DNA from: Streptomyces sp. NBC_01233
GTDB lineage: Bacteria > Actinomycetota > Actinomycetes > Streptomycetales > Streptomycetaceae
Assembly: GCF_035989305.1 (NCBI RefSeq)
Contig: NZ_CP108514.1
Span: 682,001-746,000, forward strand
Direction of reading: 5' to 3'
Length of the DNA stretch: 64,000 nt
Shown here piece after piece: positions 42,182-50,069 of the stretch (its first letter is position 1; each line of letters opens with the position of its first letter). The position numbers and the translations under genes were made by a program. The notes under the pieces were generated by a model that was not told the origin of the DNA, did not search any database, and worked only from the letters and a program-made list of their open reading frames with translations.

Positions 42182-42508
42182 CTACTCGCCAGGAGCCCGA
42201 TACTGGATTTGCTCCGCCCTGCGCAGCGCATCCAGCGTTTCATCGACGCTCAGGAGAACGGTCGTCTCAAAGGAGCTGAGCGCGCCACCTCCGCTGATCG
42301 CCAGCGCAACCGCGGCCATGGACACGTTGTCCGGAGCTTCCCAGAGGTTATAGCCGTCGTGCGTGCCGAAGGCGTACCAGAAGCCGTGGAGCTTTCCACC
42401 GACGGATTCGATGTACGACTGAGCGGCCTTTGCGCGGTCCTCGGGGTGGCCGATCAGCCTCGCCCAGGTCTCCGGCGTGTAGCTGAACCTCGATAGATAG
42501 AGCGTCAT
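42182..42508 (-). CDS. GYD domain protein
   Basis: A 108-residue protein matching the GYD domain: MTLYLSRFSYTPETWARLIGHPEDR, LHGFWYAFGTHDGYNLWEAPDNVSMAAVALAISGGGALSSFETTVLLS. The name-giving DGYN motif is present. These small alpha-beta proteins are widespread and of unknown function. GAGAG lies 5-6 nt before ATG 42508. Confidence 0.88.
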   Translation of the reverse strand: MTLYLSRFSYTPETWARLIGHPEDRAKAAQSYIESVGGKLHGFWYAFGTHDGYNLWEAPDNVSMAAVALAISGGGALSSFETTVLLSVDETLDALRRAEQIQYRAPGE

Positions 42509-42600
42509 CGTGTCTCTCTTTCGTTTTCCCCCATGGATGCCCCGCGCCGGGTGGGAGAAGAGCCGGGGTGGACCGCGGTTCCCCCAAACAGCCGGGGACG

Positions 42601-43767
42601 ATGACCGCCTCGGCCCAGAGCCAACGGCCAGGTCGTCTGCGGTTACCTCCGACCGTGGCCTCGTTGCTCATGGAGCGGGGCCACTTCGGCATCCTGCACA
42701 GCCAGGCCGCGGCAGGCGACTGGTTCTGCGCGCATCGCCTCGCGCAGGCCACGCTTGAGGACGACCCTGAGCCCCCAGGCCGGCAGACGGCGCTTGCGCT
42801 CCTCGAACCGTTCGTTGCCACGGGCTGGATGAAGGCGGTCAGTACGGTCGTCGGACTGCTCGCCGAATGGGACCGCCTCGACGAGGCCATCGCCTTGCTC
42901 CGCCGGCCCGCCGACTCCGGACACCGGCAGGCCCTCCGCCAGCTGGCGACCCTGCTTGCCCGGCAAGGCCGTATCGACGAGGTCATCGCCCTCCTGGGAC
43001 CGCGCGCCACCGACCTGGTGCTGGCCGAGAGTCTGGTGGAGCTGACGGCCGACCACGGCCGCGACGAGGAGATCGCTGCGCTGCTCCCTGCCGTGAGCGT
43101 CGGGCCGCCGGATCCCTTCGAGCCGTGGCGGTCGGACGATTGGGACACTGTCCCTCTGCACGCCACCCTGCTGGAACGCCAGGGCCGCGTCGACGAGGCT
43201 GTCAGCCTCCTGCACGGTCACGTATACGTCGACGGCGTGATGTATGCCGACCACGCACAGCAGCTCGCCTGCCTCCTCGCCCGCCACGGCCGCGAGGCCG
43301 AACTGCGGGAGTTCGCCGCAGACGGAGGCGAGGAGTACGCCTTGGCGGCCCTGGCCGACCACTTGGAGGAGCGGCAAAGGATCGACGATGCCGTTGACAC
43401 CCTTCGCGCGGCTGACGTTTCAGGCAATCCCCACGTGGCGCTTCACCTCTCCGAGCTCCTGGCCCGTCACGGCCGACGCAGCGAGGCCATCGACACCGCT
43501 TGGAGGACTGGAAGCATCACCTTTCCCGAGGAGGGCGACGGCGACCCCGACGGTGCGAACATTCTCTTCGAGCTCCTCGTCGACCGCTCCCCGGATGCCT
43601 ACGCGGCGTGGGCGTCGGAGTATTACGAGACACCCGTCAACGTCGAGGCCGTCCGTGCCCTGCTGGCCCAGCGCCCGCTGACGCCGGAGCTCGTCGCCGT
43701 GCTCAACCCGGAGGTCGGGCTCGCCGATCTGGCCGAAGACATCTCGGAGATCGGCTACCCCGGCTGA
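42601..43767 (+). CDS. TPR/Sel1-like helical repeat protein
   Basis: A 388-residue cytosolic protein composed of repeated helix pairs: LLAEWDRLDEAIALLRR, LLARQGRIDEVIALLG, LLERQGRVDEAVSLLHG, LLARHGREAELREFAADG, HLEERQRIDDAVDTLR, LLARHGRRSEAIDTAWR. The roughly 35-40 residue period and the xLLxRxGRxDEAxxLL pattern are typical of Streptomyces tetratricopeptide-like proteins. Probably a protein-binding scaffold; partner unknown. The start could be GTG 42568 or ATG 42601; the latter has GGGGA close upstream. Confidence 0.75.
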   Translation: MTASAQSQRPGRLRLPPTVASLLMERGHFGILHSQAAAGDWFCAHRLAQATLEDDPEPPGRQTALALLEPFVATGWMKAVSTVVGLLAEWDRLDEAIALLRRPADSGHRQALRQLATLLARQGRIDEVIALLGPRATDLVLAESLVELTADHGRDEEIAALLPAVSVGPPDPFEPWRSDDWDTVPLHATLLERQGRVDEAVSLLHGHVYVDGVMYADHAQQLACLLARHGREAELREFAADGGEEYALAALADHLEERQRIDDAVDTLRAADVSGNPHVALHLSELLARHGRRSEAIDTAWRTGSITFPEEGDGDPDGANILFELLVDRSPDAYAAWASEYYETPVNVEAVRALLAQRPLTPELVAVLNPEVGLADLAEDISEIGYPG

Positions 43768-44349
43768 GGCGTCACGCCCGCCCCGGCAACTGCCCTCCCG
43801 CAGAGCGCCAGGCCCGGCTCCCGCTCCATGGAAACTGGCGCGTGTCCAGCTCCGCTGCACCTGATGACCAGCGGACGACGTGTGGGTCGTACGGAGCCTG
43901 CTGCTGCCGGTCTTCGCCGCCGCTCCGCTCGGATCCGCCGCAGGCGGGAAGACGGCGGCGTGGCCGGCGCTCGACCTTCTCGCCGACGCCGGTGCGGCGG
44001 CCTTGTGCATGGACCGATCCGCGAGCCCGGTCGAGTACCCCGGTGCCGCCGGTGATCCCGTTGTCGAACGAAGGGGGAGGGCCGGGTTGAGAATGCCGAA
44101 GACCATCCGTGCACGGAGAGCCGGCCGCCCGGGAGGGTACAGGTCACGACGCACTCCTCCGCTCCGCCGTCTTCGACCCGGGTGGTGGTGCAGTGCCGCC
44201 GGTCCAGCGCACTGGCCGTGCCGGGACAAGCTGCTCTGATGGGGCGCATCGTGTGGCTCCTGAGGTTGATGCTGATGGATGGTCAGGTGACCTGTCGGCA
44301 AGGCAGCCCGGCCGCCTCCACTGTCATTGCCTCCTCGTACGGTCTACGC
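43768..44349. other. Intergenic region without a supported gene
   Basis: Several short open frames overlap here in both directions, none with a ribosome site, domain or consistent codon bias. The last part (44338-44343, TACGGT) is probably the -10 of the next gene. It may hold decayed coding sequence. Confidence 0.45.
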
Positions 44350-45711
44350 ATGGTTGATCAGAGACCCCCCTTGTCATCGGTATCCGACTTCGCGACCTGG
44401 GAGCCCGTTCTGCGGCTCATGCTGGCCGACGACAGGGATCGGCGTGCCGCCCGGTCGGCGCGGGTCGCAGGACGCATCAGCCAATACGGCACGAGCCTTG
44501 CGCATCGAGGATCCATGTCGCCGACGGCGCGGACCGCGGTGGAGGACATACAGCGGGCGCTCGCGCGCGGCAGAGTCCAGGAGATCGCATTCAGGGCAGA
44601 GGTCCACCCAGACGGAAGGACCACGCTCGGGCTGGTCTGGCCGACCCCAGTCGTGGAACCGGCACTTGGCTACCCGGACCTGGGAGTGCTCATCCTGGCC
44701 GACGGCTTCCTTCCCGAGCCCTGGCTCCGCCGCCCCGATCCCGCGTTCCGGGCGGTACCGGCGCCTTCGGCGAACCCGGAGTTGCTGGAGCGGACATTGC
44801 GCGAGCGGCTGCCGGGCGCCATCGGCGCGACGGAAGAGGAGATCGCTGCCGCTGAAGCACGCCTCGGTGTCACGCTGTCCGAGGAGATCAAGGTGCTCTA
44901 CCGGGTGACACGTGTGTACGCGGGCGACGACTTCGACCTCGACGAGGCGGACCGCGCCGGCGAGGCGGTCGGCTGCGAGCTCTCCGGACTGGAACACCTG
45001 TGCAGCGTCGACGGGGCGGTACGTCACACGGGCTGGGGCCTCGGCGCCAAGCGTGCGGTCAGCAGCGCGCCCGACGCGGCGGTGCAGAGCCTGGCCGGCT
45101 CACCGGGCTGGATCGGCTTCGGGAGCAACGGCGGCGACGAGTTCGCCGTCGACCTGACTCCCGGCCCCGCAGGACACTTCGGGCAGGTCATCCTGGTCGA
45201 TCACGAGCAGAGCCTCGGTGCCGAGCTCGTGGCCGATTCCCTCACCGATTTCGTCATGGGCCGGATGCGGGAGGAACGCCGTGACCGCCGCGGAGACGAG
45301 CTTCCGGCCGTGGCCAGAGTCGGCACCGGGTGCCTCGAGAGCATCCAGGCCGCCGCCCATCCCGCCCTGGAAGTCCTGACCATCGGGGCCTGGGACGGCA
45401 CACCGTTCAGCCTCGCACCTGTCACGGGACTGCCCCGACTGCGCACTCTTACCGCCGCGCCCGGCACACTGGCCGACCCCCTGGAGGTCGCTGGGCTCAC
45501 CGCACTGGAGTTTCTGGAACTCGGCGCGCAGGAATGGCGCGTCCTCCTGGACGCCGGAGCTGTCCCGCGCACCCTGAAAGCCGCAGCCATCACGGTGCGG
45601 GATCAAGACCACCTGCCCGTCGTGGCCCTCGCCAACGAGATCCTTGCCCTCTGGGACCGGCCCGAGATCGTACAAACGCTCCTCGCGGGAGACCTCGGCC
45701 CCGCGGCCTGA
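44350..45711 (+). CDS. SMI1/KNR4 (SUKH) domain protein
   Basis: A 453-residue protein. The core SUKH motif is at about residues 155-310: GATEEEIAAAEARLGVTLSEEIKVLYRVTR, then GWIGFGSNGGDEFAVDLTPGPAGHFGQVILVDHE. An N-terminal extension of about 150 residues and a C-terminal region with leucine-rich-like strands (LEVLTIGAW, LPRLRTLTAAPG, LTALEFLELGAQ) flank it. SUKH proteins are often immunity proteins against nuclease toxins of polymorphic systems, but larger ones have housekeeping roles. No toxin gene adjoins it. TACGGT lies 6 nt before ATG 44350 without ribosome site, suggesting leaderless translation. Confidence 0.78.
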   Translation: MVDQRPPLSSVSDFATWEPVLRLMLADDRDRRAARSARVAGRISQYGTSLAHRGSMSPTARTAVEDIQRALARGRVQEIAFRAEVHPDGRTTLGLVWPTPVVEPALGYPDLGVLILADGFLPEPWLRRPDPAFRAVPAPSANPELLERTLRERLPGAIGATEEEIAAAEARLGVTLSEEIKVLYRVTRVYAGDDFDLDEADRAGEAVGCELSGLEHLCSVDGAVRHTGWGLGAKRAVSSAPDAAVQSLAGSPGWIGFGSNGGDEFAVDLTPGPAGHFGQVILVDHEQSLGAELVADSLTDFVMGRMREERRDRRGDELPAVARVGTGCLESIQAAAHPALEVLTIGAWDGTPFSLAPVTGLPRLRTLTAAPGTLADPLEVAGLTALEFLELGAQEWRVLLDAGAVPRTLKAAAITVRDQDHLPVVALANEILALWDRPEIVQTLLAGDLGPAA

Positions 45712-45737
45712 CCGGCGGGGCCGCACAAAGCCGTGCA

Positions 45738-46118
45738 GTGCACGCCCCACGGGAGCTGAGCGCCGTAGTTGGCCGGTCCGGCCAACTACAGCACTCAGTC
45801 ACACAGTCCTGTGCGTTGCCCACCGAGGAGCGGCCGCTGCGGGTCGCGGAGTGGGATGCGCTGCTCTCCGAGCGGCTGATCTCGCTGTCGAGGCCCGAGC
45901 CTCTGCGGCTGCGCCTTGACCTGACCGGCGGACCGTGTGCCGAGGAACGGGTGCGGGACCTGGTGGCGCGTGAGAGCAGATGCTGCTCGTTCTTCACCTT
46001 CACCACCACCCCCGGCAAGGGCCTGGTCCGTCTGGACATCTCGGTGGACCAGTTGCATGAGGCGGTCCTGGATGCCCTCGCCGCACGGACCACGGCTGGC
46101 AGTGGGGAGCAGCGGTGA
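45738..46118 (+). CDS. Conserved small protein paired with MerR regulator
   Basis: A frame ending GTGA-overlapped with the MerR gene encodes SCALPTEERPLRVAEWDALLSERL, LRLRLDLTGGPCAEERVRDLVARESRCCSFFTFT, GKGLVRLDISVDQLHEAVLDAL. This matches a small actinobacterial family that regularly sits next to MerR-type regulators of metal resistance; the CCSFF motif could bind a metal. No convincing start exists: GTG 45738 is in frame but would put a 25-bp palindrome in the coding region, and TTG 45816 would cut into conserved sequence. The 5' end may be damaged or displaced. Metal-related function is inference. Confidence 0.55.
   Translation: MHAPRELSAVVGRSGQLQHSVTQSCALPTEERPLRVAEWDALLSERLISLSRPEPLRLRLDLTGGPCAEERVRDLVARESRCCSFFTFTTTPGKGLVRLDISVDQLHEAVLDALAARTTAGSGEQR
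45765..45789. promoter_or_regulatory. 25-bp near-continuous palindrome
   Basis: GTAGTTGGCCGG (45765-45776) and its exact complement (45778-45789) flank a single T. It lies 53 nt after the SUKH gene stop and before the MerR-linked gene. The very short loop favours an operator over a terminator, though either is possible. Confidence 0.6.
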
Positions 46119-46384
46119 GTACGGCGCTGCGCAGTGGGCAGGTCGCGGAGGCGGCCGGGGTGAACATCCAGACGCTGCGGTACTACGAGCGGCGTGGCCT
46201 GCTGGCGGAGCCGGAACGCAGCAACGGCGGCCACCGCCTGTACGGCGAGGAGGCGGTGACCGCGCTGCGGGTGATCAAGGCCGCGCAGCGGCTCGGGTTC
46301 ACGCTGGACGAGGTCGCCGAGCTGCTGGAGGCGGGCCGCCACCGCCACGGCCGGCCGCCGGGTTGCAGGAGCGGGCTGAGGTAA
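46115..46384 (+). pseudogene. Truncated, frameshifted MerR-family regulator
   Basis: The first about 75 residues are a normal MerR HTH: GQVAEAAGVNIQTLRYYERRGLLAEPERSNGGHRLYGEEAV and RVIKAAQRLGFTLDEVAELLEAG. Then the frame ends RHRHGRPPGCRSGLR, while a shifted frame reads GLQERAEV, as expected in intact MerR proteins, before homology stops at about 46385. So there is both an indel near 46350 and loss of the whole effector-binding C-terminus. A DNA-binding stub could still be made. GTG 46115 overlaps the preceding stop. Confidence 0.75.
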
Positions 46385-46468
46385 GTGGACTCACTGAACT
46401 GCCGGGTCTTCGCGAGAAGTCGACCAGGGTCTGAAGCCCCGGCAGGCGGATACTGCGACTCGCCGAGG

Positions 46469-47401
46469 TCAGCGAAATGAGTCGATGTTCTCGCATACCC
46501 AGTCGTCGTAGGTGCGCAGCGGACGGCCGGTGATGTCCTGCACGGACGGCTGTTGGTCGGCTGTCCACTGAGCGAGTTCGGCGAATCGGGCACCGTACTC
46601 TTCAAGAGCGAACAGCGTCACGTCGACCGCACCGCCGGGCCAGCCGAGATGCTGCCAGATGGTCCGGCTCTCGTCTGGCGTCAGCTCGACGGTACCGATG
46701 TCGCGGCCGAGAGCGGCGGCGATGCTCCGTACGCGTGATCGTGTGCTCAGCGGCGGGCCCACCGCCTCGATGACCGTCCCCGCGTAGTCATCGCCGATCA
46801 GGGCCGCAGCCGCTACGGCGGCGAGGTCCTCCTCGTGGATGAAGGGATAGTGGCCCTGGTTGAGGAAAGCCTCTCGGACCACCCCGTCGGCGCGGACGGT
46901 ATCAGGCCAGTCCGACCCTGTCGCCGGGTAGGTCCCCTCGATGACGGCACCCATCACGGCCGACGGCCGGATGTGCGTCCAGGCGATGTCCGAGCGTTCC
47001 ACCGCCTTCTCGATCGCCAGCCAGAACCAGGTCTCCGGCGGATTCGCCTCCTCGTACTCCGGTCCATGAGACGACAACAGGACGATCTTCCTCACGGCGG
47101 CGTTCCGCGCCAGGGTCAGGGCGTCCTGGACCGTGGACGGATGGGCGCCGGCAAGGAACACGGCCTCGACACCGTCGAAGGCTCGGGCGCACTCCAGCGG
47201 CCGGGTGATGGAGCCTTCGACGACTTCGACCGTGTCGGGCCAGCCGCCGCACTGGTCCGGCTCGGCGATCACCCGCACATGCCGGCCCGAGGTAAGCAGT
47301 TGCCGTGCCAGGCGCCGGCCGACGATCCCGGTCGGGCTGTTGCCTTCGTCCCTACGCGGGCTGACGGCGGTCAGCAGGTAGACACCTTCGGTTTTCGGCA
47401 C
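46469..47401 (-). CDS. NmrA/SDR-like NAD(P)-binding protein
   Basis: A 310-residue atypical short-chain dehydrogenase of the NmrA-like group. The dinucleotide motif is TGIVGRRLARQLLTSGRHVRVI, preceded by an unusual insertion (SPRRDEGNS) between the first strand and the Gly loop. Further landmarks are FDGVEAVFLAGAHPSTVQDALTLARNAAVRKIVLLSSHG, WTHIRPSAVMG and HYPFIHEEDLAAVAAAAL. NmrA-like proteins bind NAD(P) and often act as redox sensors or isoflavone-reductase-like enzymes. The start GTG 47401 lacks a clear ribosome site. Confidence 0.82.
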   Translation of the reverse strand: MPKTEGVYLLTAVSPRRDEGNSPTGIVGRRLARQLLTSGRHVRVIAEPDQCGGWPDTVEVVEGSITRPLECARAFDGVEAVFLAGAHPSTVQDALTLARNAAVRKIVLLSSHGPEYEEANPPETWFWLAIEKAVERSDIAWTHIRPSAVMGAVIEGTYPATGSDWPDTVRADGVVREAFLNQGHYPFIHEEDLAAVAAAALIGDDYAGTVIEAVGPPLSTRSRVRSIAAALGRDIGTVELTPDESRTIWQHLGWPGGAVDVTLFALEEYGARFAELAQWTADQQPSVQDITGRPLRTYDDWVCENIDSFR

Positions 47402-47683
47402 CGTCTGAATTCTGCTCGAACCCTTTCACAGCAAGACCTTTCAACGCGTGAGCGTGGATCTTGCACCTGGCCCGGGCACGGACGGCCTCTGCCGTGCAGC
47501 GTGGACGCAGAACCAAGGCTGCGGATCGAGATCGGTGAGCTTACCAGGAGCAGTGACAGGCCCGCAGCAGGCCGTAGCGTCGAGCGGGGAGACGCTCAGG
47601 CTGGCCGCCCCTGGACACGGGCCTTCTTTCTGGCCCACTCGTCACGGAAGCGCGGTCGAACCAACTGTGGCGCTCGGACGGCG

Positions 47684-48256
47684 TCAGCGGCGGGACGTTC
47701 CGAGAGTCTGGTCGGCCGTCGCGAAGCGGTGCTCCGTCGGCTTCGGCACGTCGTGGAGGTAGCCGAAGTACTCCGTCTCCGCCGTTCCTGTGAGCACTGC
47801 CAGCAAGAAGGCCAAGCACCCCATGTCGTGGTGCTCCCACAGTGGGCCGCGCCCCTCGTTGTAGAGCACGGTCCATTCATCGGGCTGCTGGCCGGGCCTC
47901 GCCAGCCAGTACAGGAAGGCCCCCGTGCCCTCCTCGAATGCCCACGGAAGGACCCGGGCCCCCGCCTCCAGCAGGCCGGCAGGCTTCGCCTCGAACTCCC
48001 ACAGGTCGGCCAAGATCTCGTCCCGTTCCGTCGTCTGCGCGTGCAGGTCGCACTCGCTGAAGGCGGAATCGGGGACGAGTAGCCAGATCGTGTCGTCGAA
48101 GATGCCGTCGCCGTATGTCTCGACGAGCTGCTTGTAGTCAGCGGGCAGAGCCGCACCCAGGGCGCGCTCGGCCTGTGCCCAGTCCACACCGGGTGGAAAG
48201 TCGGCGGGCGGCGGGCAAAGGCGGACGAGGGCATCGAGGGCATCGAGGGCGATCAT
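47684..48256 (-). CDS. SMI1/KNR4 (SUKH) family protein
   Basis: A 190-residue single-domain SUKH protein: VDWAQAERALGAALPADYKQLVETYGDGIFDDTIWLLVPDS, EGTGAFLYWLARPGQQPDEWTVLYNEGRGPLWEHHDMGCLAFLLAVLTG. The LPADYKxLxxxYG motif is diagnostic. Small SUKH proteins often neutralise toxins or sit in orphan-immunity arrays; no toxin is adjacent. On this strand TAGCGT lies 7 nt before ATG 48256 and there is no ribosome site, again suggesting a leaderless message. Runs of GCATCGAGG near the start encode LDALDAL. Confidence 0.82.
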   Translation of the reverse strand: MIALDALDALVRLCPPPADFPPGVDWAQAERALGAALPADYKQLVETYGDGIFDDTIWLLVPDSAFSECDLHAQTTERDEILADLWEFEAKPAGLLEAGARVLPWAFEEGTGAFLYWLARPGQQPDEWTVLYNEGRGPLWEHHDMGCLAFLLAVLTGTAETEYFGYLHDVPKPTEHRFATADQTLGTSRR

Positions 48257-48503
48257 GGAAGGGACGCTACTGGCATCGCAACCGGTGCCCGCGGTCGGGC
48301 GGCCAGGGCGGCGCGCATCCGAATCGGCTCCGGCCCAGGAGCCGCTCCCTGGGTGAAGGCCTCGGGACGTTCTCACACCCAGTCAGGGTGCCAGTCGCAT
48401 GGGCGGGGTTCCGTGAGCGAGGAGACGGGTCCACCGGGAAGACAGCGCTGGAGCGCCAGGGGCGTCTGGCGCGGGCCTGTCCGCAGCGGACGGAACAGGC
48501 CCG

Positions 48504-48540
48504 TGAGCCGGACCCCCCGGGGGACGGGGGGTCCGGCTCA
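48504..48540 (-). terminator. Perfect 16-bp terminator hairpin
   Basis: TGAGCCGGACCCCCCG (48504-48519) is exactly complementary to 48525-48540 with a 5-nt loop. It follows the fasciclin gene (minus strand, ending 48573). Confidence 0.85.
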
Positions 48541-48572
48541 CGAAGCACTGACCGGACGTCACAAAGGAAGAG

Positions 48573-49055
48573 TTACTTCGGCATCAGGACGGTGTCGACG
48601 ATGTAGACGTCGGCGTTGGCGGTCTTGACGTTTCCGCACACGACCTTCGAGGTGTCGTTGACCTTGTAGGACTCACCCGAGCCACGCGTGGTGAGCCTGG
48701 TCTTCTCCAGGGTCTCGAAGGAGCCGCTCTCCAGCTGCTTCGGCGTGAGCTTCTCGCCGACGACGTGGTAGGTGAGGATCTTGGTCAGCATGGCCTTGTC
48801 GGCGAGGACCTTGTCGAGGTCGGTCTTCGGGATCTTCGCGAAGGCGTCGTTGGTCGGTGCGAAGACCGTGATGTTCTTGGCGTTGTTGAGGGTGTCGACG
48901 AGCCCGGCCTGCTTGACTGCGGCGACCAGCGTGGACAGCGCCGGGTTGTTGGACGCAGCTGTGGCGACCGGGTCCTTGGCCATGCCGTCGAAGGAGCCGG
49001 CGCCCTCGGCGGGAACCCCGGCACAGGCCGGACCGAACGGCTTGCCTGCCGTCAT
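48573..49055 (-). pseudogene. Fasciclin-domain lipoprotein gene, 5' end removed by an insertion sequence
   Basis: The reading frame covers a complete fasciclin (FAS1) domain: DGMAKDPVATAASNNPALSTLVAAVKQAGLVDTLNNAKNITVFAPTNDAFAKIP, ILTYHVVGEKLTPKQL, VCGNVKTANADVYIVDTVLMPK. Streptomyces homologues begin with about 50 more residues carrying a signal peptide and lipobox. Here homology can be followed back only to DASMTAGKPFGPAC and stops at 49072, where the inverted repeat of an IS256-type element begins. ATG 49055 could start a cytosolic FAS1 fragment, but export and anchoring signals are gone, so normal function is lost. Confidence 0.85.
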
Positions 49056-49138
49056 CGACGCATCCGGGGTCGGGGAGTATCACGAAAGCGGTGTTCACCA
49101 CTCGGTTGGCGTAGAGGTTTCTCGTTGGTCTGGTTGGC

Positions 49139-49933
49139 TCACACACGTTCGGCCGAGAGGCGGCCGTCGAAGGCGATGTCGAAGGCGTTCATGGCCTCTT
49201 TCCAGCGGCTGGTCCACCGCTTGCGGCCCTTCCCGGTCGGGTCGAGGGCGAGGGTGGTGAGGTAGAGACGCTTGAGGGCGGCGGTCTCGTTCGGGAAATG
49301 CCCGCAGGCGTTGACCGAGCGCCGGTAGCGCGCGTTCAGGCTCTCGATCGCGTTCGTGGTCGAGATGATCTTCCGGATCGGCGGTGGGAAGCCCAGGAAG
49401 GGCACCACCTCGCTCCAGGACCTTTCCCAGGCACGGACCGCGGCCGGGTACTTGGCCTGCCATTTCTCGCTGAACTCGGCGAGCCGGGCGAGGGCCTCGT
49501 CCTCGTTGGCGGCGGTGTAGACGGGCCGCAGGTCGCGGGCGGCCTTGTCCCAGTCGGCGCGCGAGATGTACTTCAGCGTGGTGCGGATGAGGTGAACGAT
49601 GCAGAGCTGGACCACCGTCTGCGGGAAGACGGTGTTGACCGCCTCGGGCAGGCCCTTCAGGCCGTCGCAGACGAGCATGAGCACGTCCCTCACGCCGCGG
49701 TTCTGCAGCTCGGCAAGGACGTTCTGCCAGTATTTGGCGCCCTCGCCGCCGTCCCCGGCCCACAGTCCGAGGATCTCGCGGTGGCCGTCGCAGGTGACCG
49801 CGAGGACCACGTAGATGGGGCGGTTCGCCACCGCACCGTCTCTGATCTTCACGTTCACGCAGTCCACGAACAGGACCGGATAGACCGGATCGAGCGGGCG
49901 CGTGCGCCAGTCGGCCATGGCGTCCAGGGCCTT
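49139..49933 (-). pseudogene. IS256-family transposase, C-terminal part
   Basis: From Lys (AAG at 49933) the frame reads KALDAMADWRTRPLDPVYP, VLFVDCVNVKIRDGAVANRP, LGLWAGDGGEGAKYWQNVLAEL, VCDGLKGLPEAVNTVFP and STTNAIESLNARYRRSVNACGHFPNETAALKRLYL, ending SAERV. This is the catalytic part of an IS256/mutator-type DDE transposase. The preceding N-terminal part ends TVSTITD about 4.2 kb upstream on the same strand; joining TITD to KALD restores the usual sequence. The gene is disrupted and cannot make full-length enzyme. Confidence 0.9.
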
Positions 49934-50069
49934 GTGTCGGCGTACGGGCTCTGATGCAGAGGTGCGTACGGGTTGATCTACAGAGGTGACTCGGCGTGTC
50001 GGGGTGGGGCCCGGCTCGATGAGAGGAGCCTGACGCTGATCTTGTGAAGCGTCGAGGAGGGCCTGTCGG

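Noticed and set aside
43828..44239. Two plus-strand frames of 75-119 codons
   Set aside because: No ribosome site, domain or codon bias; they overlap each other and the promoter region of the SUKH gene.
45765..45789. Palindrome considered as a Rho-independent terminator of the SUKH gene
   Set aside because: A single-base centre gives a poor RNA loop; an operator reading fits better, although a terminator role is not excluded.
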